Shown here piece after piece: positions 59,138 through 64,000 of a stretch of 64,000 bases of DNA. The position numbers were made by a program, and so were the translations under genes. This DNA is from Pectinatus frisingensis (GTDB lineage Bacteria; Bacillota; Negativicutes; Selenomonadales; Selenomonadaceae): NCBI RefSeq assembly GCF_015732285.1, contig NZ_WIQU01000054.1, positions 62,001 through 126,000 of the forward strand, written 5' to 3'. The notes beneath the pieces were generated by a model that searched no databases, was not told where the DNA came from, and was given only the letters and a program-made list of their open reading frames with translations. The first letter of the stretch is position 1. Each line of letters begins with the position of its first letter.

Positions 59138-59787
59138 TAATCCTGAGAATTCTGACCATAAACAGCAAACTTTTTTAAAATCAAAGCTATTTCTTTGTCA
59201 TCTAAAATAACCGGTTTACCAATAGAGCGTGCTGTTACACATACTTGAGCGCAGAATTCTATTTGTTCGGCAATGTCGAAGGCCTGTGATATATTATTGC
59301 CGCCGGTTAATAATCCGTGGTTAGACATAATAACAGCTTTTCTGCCAGTCATGGCATTAAAGGTAAATTCGGCTAATTGTTCAGTTCCGAAAGTGGCATA
59401 ATCGGCACAAGGAACATCTTTCCCGGCTAAGGCAATGAGATAGCTGGAAGCCGGCAATTTTTCTCTGATCGTAGCAAGAACAGTGCAGTACAGTGAATGA
59501 GCGTGGATGACGGCACTGACGTCTTGTCGTTTTTTGTAAAAGATACTATGCAGCAGAACTTCACTTGATGGTTTCTTGGTACCATCGATGATGTTATTAT
59601 CTAAATCCATAACGACAATGTCATCTTTTTCCATATTATAATAATCCATACCGCTTGGACTTATTGCAAACAGTTTTTGTCCACGGTTAAAAATACTTAT
59701 ATTACCGCCAGTACCCTTTGTCAGGCCGGATTCAATAAGCTTGCGGCAATATTTGACAACGGCTTGGCGTTCTTTTTCGAGTACCAT
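59137..59787 (-). CDS. Class II aldolase, L-fuculose-phosphate aldolase-like
   Basis: 216 residues of the AraD/FucA family. GTGGNISIF binds phosphate, SSEVLLHSIFYKK gives catalytic Glu, VIHAHSLY gives two zinc His, and MSNHGLLTGG gives the third. FucA-type enzymes cleave ketose 1-phosphates to DHAP and an aldehyde. As last gene of the galactitol-type operon, it would cut the ketose phosphate made by the zinc dehydrogenase (inference). It could instead be an epimerase-type member; the metal site alone does not decide. Confidence 0.85.
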   Translation of the reverse strand: MVLEKERQAVVKYCRKLIESGLTKGTGGNISIFNRGQKLFAISPSGMDYYNMEKDDIVVMDLDNNIIDGTKKPSSEVLLHSIFYKKRQDVSAVIHAHSLYCTVLATIREKLPASSYLIALAGKDVPCADYATFGTEQLAEFTFNAMTGRKAVIMSNHGLLTGGNNISQAFDIAEQIEFCAQVCVTARSIGKPVILDDKEIALILKKFAVYGQNSQD

Positions 59788-59817
59788 AATAAATCACTCC
59801 TTACTTTGATGATTGGT

Positions 59818-60840
59818 TTAATCAAAGACAATGCAGTTTTTGATTACTTTACCACTTTTATGCGATAAAATTGCATCTTGTATTTGTTCTATGTGATATT
59901 CTTCATTGACGAAATCTTTAGAGCTTATTACGCCATTTTTTATTAAATTAAAAGCTCTTTGTACGTATTTGGGAGTAGTGTGAAAGACGCCTTTTATAGT
60001 AAGCTGAGAATAATGCAGCATCGTAGTGTCCAGTTCCATAGTACTGCCTGATTTGGTACCGCCAAATAAAAGAACACGACCACCCTTGCGGGCCATATTT
60101 ATACTTGATTTCCATGTGTCAGGTAATCCGACAGCTTCTATGACAACGTCACCGCCGCGCTGATCATCAGTATAGTGTTTTACTTTATTTATAATATTAT
60201 CCTGATTGGCATTTATAGTTACACTGGCTCCTAATTTTTGTGCAAGGGCGAGACGAATTTCTGATAAATCAGTAGCAATTACTCGGGCACCGCGTAAGCA
60301 TGCCAAACGGATAAACATTAAGCCTATTGGACCTGCACCATTGACTATTACGGTGTCTCCTGTTTCTATACCAATTTCAGAAATACCATATACTGCACAA
60401 GAAAATGGCTCGGTCAGGGCGGCATCACGGAAATCGATGGCATTTGGAATGTGGAATACATTTTGCTTTACAATAGGTGCAGGAATAAGCTGGTATTCAC
60501 TGAAAGCACCAAAGTTGAAGGTGAGATTTTCACACATGGACTGCTGTCCCTGTTTACAATAATAACAATTATTGCAGGGAGCTGAATTGTGAGCGACTAC
60601 CCGATCTCCCGGTTTAAAAGAGACGACACCTGCACCCACGCTGTCAACGATACCGGCAGCTTCGTGACCAAAAGGATGGGGGGGTGTAAATAATGGATAA
60701 CCCCGCATGTACATTTTTACATCTGTGCCACAAGTCAGTGCAATTTTGTTGTGAATGACGATTTCATCTTTTTGAGGGATGGGTATAGGTTTGTTTTCTA
60801 TTCTTACATCTTCAGGAGCATAGTATTGCGCAGTTTTCAT
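59818..60840 (-). CDS. Zinc-dependent polyol/alcohol dehydrogenase (GatD/sorbitol dehydrogenase-like)
   Basis: 340 residues, MDR family. Catalytic zinc: CGTD (Cys) and GHEAAG (His-Glu). Structural zinc: CNNCYYCKQGQQSMC. NAD-binding GAGPIGLM. It resembles galactitol-1-phosphate or arabitol-phosphate dehydrogenases and threonine dehydrogenase. In a galactitol-PTS operon it should oxidise the incoming polyol phosphate to a ketose phosphate. Substrate not proven. 30 nt before the aldolase gene. Confidence 0.87.
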   Translation of the reverse strand: MKTAQYYAPEDVRIENKPIPIPQKDEIVIHNKIALTCGTDVKMYMRGYPLFTPPHPFGHEAAGIVDSVGAGVVSFKPGDRVVAHNSAPCNNCYYCKQGQQSMCENLTFNFGAFSEYQLIPAPIVKQNVFHIPNAIDFRDAALTEPFSCAVYGISEIGIETGDTVIVNGAGPIGLMFIRLACLRGARVIATDLSEIRLALAQKLGASVTINANQDNIINKVKHYTDDQRGGDVVIEAVGLPDTWKSSINMARKGGRVLLFGGTKSGSTMELDTTMLHYSQLTIKGVFHTTPKYVQRAFNLIKNGVISSKDFVNEEYHIEQIQDAILSHKSGKVIKNCIVFD

Positions 60841-60910
60841 TATTATTACCTCACAATTAATAATTTTTAGAATGAACGGGAAATTTGTAATAAATGGTTA
60901 CTGAAAAATG

Positions 60911-61210
60911 TCAGCTTATGCTTTTTAGATAAGCGGCAATATCATCAACTACTTTGTCGGTACCAATCCCAGTAATAAATGGAAGTCCGGGAAATCTTTT
61001 TACACCACCCAGCATCGAATCTGAAATAGTAGTTGTTGGAACAACGATATGCGGTCGAAAAGTAGCAAGCTTAGCGGCAATATCGGTAGCATTGCATTCA
61101 AGAACATCTACATCCAGCCCTCTTTGGGACAACATTTTACGGCATTTTTCAGCAGCTACTGTTGAAGTGGCTATCCCTGAACCACAAATAGTCAGAATTC
61201 TGTATTTCAT
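60911..61210 (-). CDS. PTS EIIB component, galactitol family
   Basis: 99 residues: ILTICGSGIATSTVAAEKCR has the phosphocysteine loop of GatB/EIIB-Gat; the rest forms a small Rossmann-like domain. Separate polypeptide as in GatABC. GGAG before ATG. Confidence 0.9.
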   Translation of the reverse strand: MKYRILTICGSGIATSTVAAEKCRKMLSQRGLDVDVLECNATDIAAKLATFRPHIVVPTTTISDSMLGGVKRFPGLPFITGIGTDKVVDDIAAYLKSIS

Positions 61211-61238
61211 GGTAATTATCTCCTCAATTTTATAAAAG

Positions 61239-61709
61239 TTAGTGTATTGTCATTTTTTCCGACATAATCTGAGTGAGTCTTTCTGGCGTTTTAGAATGAA
61301 CAATATTTTCCAATAAAGCTGTATCTTGCAAATTTTCCATAAAACTTGATAATAGTTGCAGTTGATTTTTACTGTTGTTCATTGCCAGCATGAATATAAT
61401 TTTTACTGAGACATTTTGATTGGCGTCACCCATATTATGGAAAATGACAGGTGTTTTTAGTACACCAACAGCTATCATAGGTTTGTTTACATGACAGCAA
61501 TCAGTGTGCGGCAACGCTACGCCATAGTTAGAAAAAGCTAAACCGGTAGGGAAAATTTTTTCCCTGTTAAGTATAGCATCAGTATAACTGGATTTAACAT
61601 AACCGTATTTATAAAGATTAAGGCTTAATTTTGTTAGTGCTTTTTCGGCGGTGTCTGCTTCAAATTGGATTTCGTTGACAGCCATATCGAATTGAAATGT
61701 TTTTTTCAT
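61239..61709 (-). CDS. PTS EIIA component, galactitol/fructose type
   Basis: 156 residues: GVALPHTDCCHVNKPMIAVG holds the active His. A type-2 EIIA like GatA. Twenty-eight nt before gatB; a hairpin lies upstream at 61718-61747. Confidence 0.88.
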   Translation of the reverse strand: MKKTFQFDMAVNEIQFEADTAEKALTKLSLNLYKYGYVKSSYTDAILNREKIFPTGLAFSNYGVALPHTDCCHVNKPMIAVGVLKTPVIFHNMGDANQNVSVKIIFMLAMNNSKNQLQLLSSFMENLQDTALLENIVHSKTPERLTQIMSEKMTIH

Positions 61710-61717
61710 ATTTACTA

Positions 61718-61747
61718 TTTATTCATTTGTTCCGATAAATGAATAAA
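61718..61747 (-). other. Perfect 11-bp hairpin between the GpsA-like and EIIA genes
   Basis: TTTATTCATTT and AAATGAATAAA around an 8-base loop, in the 55-nt gap. No T-run follows; a stabilising or processing element is possible. Confidence 0.55.
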
Positions 61748-61764
61748 CAATAATCACCTCTTTG

Positions 61765-62844
61765 TTATTTATTGAATTTTTTGTTGTTGATATTTTGTGA
61801 GGTACATTGTGTGATTAGTTCTTTTATCGTTTGATAGCTTGGAGCATTTTGGTAAAGTATTTTATATAAGGCACAAAGAAAAGGCAGATATGACAGTTTT
61901 TTTTGTTCTACAAGTTCTTTCATTAAAAGATAACCGAATTTTATTGCAGGGTAACCTTCAACAGTAATATCATTTTCTTTCATTTGGGCAATAGCATGGC
62001 TGGAAGACAGACCGCCGCCAATGACTTCTCCTAATGTACGGTTACGTCCGGCTTCACCGGTCAATTCCAGATCACCTATTCCTGGCAATCCCAATACTGG
62101 ACCGTATGTGCCGCCTAAGGCCTTTGATAATGATCCCATTTCAGATACAGCATAAATAAACAGTGCACCTTTGGTGTTTTTGTGAAGAAAATTGTTTTTT
62201 TGTTTAGGAAACCCTTCTGCCATGCCCAGACCAACGCAATAAGCGTTTTTCATGGCAGCGCATATTTCTGTACCGGCCACATCATCAGTGACATCAATAT
62301 TATAAATATCAGTTTGCATTATTTGACGTATACGTTGTGCGGTTTCAATGTTTTTACTGGCATAAGTCACAGCTGTTGGAGTGCCCCATAACACTTCTAC
62401 TGCTTTACAGGGACCGGCGACGAAGACAAAATCAACCTTGTTTTTTAATTTATCGGGCAGTCTTTCCATTAAAATTTCCGGAGGTAAAGAAATTTTCCCT
62501 CCTTTATTGTAATTAAACCCTTTTGTTACACTGACCACTGTTGTCCCTGGTTTAATTAATGGAACAATTGTTTCAAATACATCACCGAGTGCATCGGAAG
62601 TTATTGCCATTACGATAATATCTGTACCATCGAGTGCTTGCGCAAGCTGCTGATGATAAAAACTTTTTATTGTTTTGGGCAATGGATAATTATGTTTGGG
62701 ATGATTTTTACCCATTTTTACAGCATCAATTATTGCAGTATCAAGCTTGGTCCCCCATAAGCGGACATCATTACCGTTATCGGCAGCCGGTCTTGTGAAG
62801 GCACTTCCCATAGCGCCTGCACCGATTATTGTTATTTTTGCCAT
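61765..62844 (-). CDS. Glycerol-3-phosphate dehydrogenase-like protein (GpsA family)
   Basis: 359 residues: GAGAMGSAF (nucleotide loop), VSVTKGFNYN, AAMKNAYCVGLGMAEGF with the catalytic Lys, and GLPGIGDLELTGEAGRNRTLG. Longer than housekeeping GpsA (about 330-340) with extra C-terminal residues, and embedded in a galactitol-PTS operon. It probably interconverts DHAP and glycerol-3-phosphate, or a related polyol phosphate. The housekeeping gpsA is probably elsewhere. Confidence 0.83.
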   Translation of the reverse strand: MAKITIIGAGAMGSAFTRPAADNGNDVRLWGTKLDTAIIDAVKMGKNHPKHNYPLPKTIKSFYHQQLAQALDGTDIIVMAITSDALGDVFETIVPLIKPGTTVVSVTKGFNYNKGGKISLPPEILMERLPDKLKNKVDFVFVAGPCKAVEVLWGTPTAVTYASKNIETAQRIRQIMQTDIYNIDVTDDVAGTEICAAMKNAYCVGLGMAEGFPKQKNNFLHKNTKGALFIYAVSEMGSLSKALGGTYGPVLGLPGIGDLELTGEAGRNRTLGEVIGGGLSSSHAIAQMKENDITVEGYPAIKFGYLLMKELVEQKKLSYLPFLCALYKILYQNAPSYQTIKELITQCTSQNINNKKFNK

Positions 62845-62878
62845 GTAAAAGACTCCTTATTTCAAATGTAGTCGTTTA

Positions 62879-63046
62879 TTATTTATCTGCGGCTATAGAA
62901 TTTTTATAAAACCGTTTATAGACAATCCATATAGTTCCGAGTATAAAGACTATAAGATTTAAAATATCCTGATGGGCATAATAAATATCCATTAAGTTAC
63001 ATAGATAAGGACCTGCCATCATTCGCATTGTTTGTATGAAAAACAC
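62879..63046 (-). CDS. Small single-span membrane protein between gatC and the GpsA-like gene
   Basis: 55 residues from GTG (63044-63046) behind GAGGTG: MFFIQTMRMMAGPYLCNLMD, then a hydrophobic stretch LNLIVFILGTIWIVY followed by KRFYKN (positive inside). It fills most of the 231-nt gap in a tight operon, so translation is credible. No family recognised. It might assist the PTS permease, but no direct evidence. Confidence 0.55.
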   Translation of the reverse strand: MFFIQTMRMMAGPYLCNLMDIYYAHQDILNLIVFILGTIWIVYKRFYKNSIAADK

Positions 63047-63075
63047 AAAATCACCTCGATATTTTTTAATTCAAA

Positions 63076-64000
63076 TTAATGAAAGAAAAACTCTACAATC
63101 TTATAAATAATGTAAGGGACAAAATGGGAACCACCGTCAAGCGAAGATACGGCAAGTGTTCCCTCTGGGAACGGGAACCCGACAGCTTTAGCCATTGTTG
63201 TGCTTACTGGGGCAATATCTGTTGCAATATAAAGGATGGCGACCATTAAGATAGTACTTATTATCAGACCACGGAATACATTGCCGCGTGAGGCACCAAC
63301 TGCCCAAAGCAGGCAAAAACACAGACCGGCTAAATCGGTAAATGGCAGTATCCTGTTGCCAGGCAATATAGCGGCTAAGAGCAATGTTATAGGGATCATT
63401 AATAAACATACGGCCATAACAGAAGGATGACCGACAACGACAGCCGAATCCAAGCCAATGAACACTTCTTTTCCGGGAAACCGCTTACTTAAAAAATCAC
63501 GGGCGCTGTCAGATAGAGGCATTAAACCTTCCATTAAAATTTTTGACATACGCGGTAATAAAAACATGACAGCGGCCATATTGATACCTAGTTGAATTAC
63601 ACCTTTAGCATCATAACCGGCTAAAAAACCGATGAATCCTCCTAAAATTAAACCTATGAACATAGGTTCGCCGATTACGCCGAATCGCTTTTCAATAATA
63701 GCAGCATCTATATCGATTTTGTTAATTACAGGAATTTTATCGATGACTTTATTTAAGAATATGCAAATAGGTGCCCACCCTACATCTTCGGTATGCGGTA
63801 GTGAAATTCCCGGCATACCAAAAAAATTCTCTAAATACGGTTGTGTATAGTCAGCCAGCTTTAGAATTATTACTATTGTGATACATGAGGCAATAATACC
63901 GAGTACCGGACTGTTGGTCAAATACATTACCAAACCGCCGGCAAAGATAAAGTGCCAGTAGTTCCAAAGATCTATATCCATTGTTTTGGTCCAATTGAAA
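63076..64000 (-). CDS. gatC: PTS EIIC component, galactitol family (5' end off the window)
   Basis: About 308 residues visible; the frame stays open to the edge (FNWTKTMDIDLWNYWHFIFA, a good match to GatC). Also RFGVIGEPMFIGLILGGFIG and GLDSAVVVGHPSVMAVCLLM. A whole GatC is about 450 residues, so the first third is missing. Membrane channel of the galactitol-type PTS. First visible gene of the leftward operon. Confidence 0.92.
   Translation of the reverse strand, partial: FNWTKTMDIDLWNYWHFIFAGGLVMYLTNSPVLGIIASCITIVIILKLADYTQPYLENFFGMPGISLPHTEDVGWAPICIFLNKVIDKIPVINKIDIDAAIIEKRFGVIGEPMFIGLILGGFIGFLAGYDAKGVIQLGINMAAVMFLLPRMSKILMEGLMPLSDSARDFLSKRFPGKEVFIGLDSAVVVGHPSVMAVCLLMIPITLLLAAILPGNRILPFTDLAGLCFCLLWAVGASRGNVFRGLIISTILMVAILYIATDIAPVSTTMAKAVGFPFPEGTLAVSSLDGGSHFVPYIIYKIVEFFFH

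Overview
The window reads as a chromosomal segment of an AT-rich, low-GC Firmicute. The best guess is the class Negativicutes (a fermentative anaerobe of the Selenomonadales type). This rests on the complete Firmicute-style str-S10-spc-alpha ribosomal supercluster, a glmS ribozyme, a SufCBDSU cluster, zinc-type S14, strong AGGAGG ribosome-binding sites with many TTG starts, and several PTS sugar operons. The taxon is inference, not proof. No tRNA, rRNA, CRISPR array, prophage or intact insertion sequence was found.

Layout. 1-3800 (leftward except usp): the 5' end of glmS behind a glmS ribozyme, thiC behind a TPP riboswitch, a universal stress protein gene, and rpsF-ssb-rpsR. 3934-11575 (rightward): a PRD regulator, a fructose-family PTS (EIIA, EIIB, EIIC), a class II ketose-bisphosphate-type aldolase, a D-lyxose-isomerase-like cupin, a D-tagatose-3-epimerase-like protein and DhaK/DhaL kinase subunits. 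11744-17567: a leftward MFS exporter, cysK behind an apparent attenuator, a YjfB-like small protein, a zinc-ribbon protein and a polar amino-acid ABC transporter. 17640-36850: rplGB-rpsL-rpsG-fusA-tuf, a strong terminator, then rpsJ through rplQ with secY, adk, infA and rpoA. 36943-41861 (leftward): sufCBDSU. 42111-43058 (leftward): a lactate/malate dehydrogenase-family gene preceded by a cobalamin riboswitch. 43543-46403: a lone EcfA-type ATPase, a TetR regulator and a radical SAM protein. 46819-64000: polyol/sugar uptake genes, made up of a LevR-type sigma-54 activator facing a mannose-family PTS with a sigma-54 promoter, two AraM-like dehydrogenases, an AraL/NagD-like phosphatase, a GutM/glucitol PTS, and a leftward galactitol-type PTS operon with a GpsA-like dehydrogenase, a zinc alcohol dehydrogenase and a class II aldolase.

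How it works together. Four PTS systems of four families (fructose, mannose, glucitol, galactitol) lie with dehydrogenases, isomerases and aldolases that would turn sugar or polyol phosphates into triose phosphates and aldehydes. RNA-level control is frequent: glmS ribozyme, TPP riboswitch, probable S6:S18 leader, cysK leader terminator and cobalamin riboswitch. The most unusual item is the cobalamin riboswitch in front of a lactate/malate dehydrogenase-family gene. It could tie fermentative reduction of a 2-oxoacid to B12 supply in an organism that probably relies on B12-dependent methylmalonyl-CoA mutase. The second is the pairing of two AraM-like (glycerol-1-phosphate dehydrogenase family) proteins with two different PTS systems, with the usual glucitol-6-phosphate dehydrogenase missing from the glucitol PTS genes.
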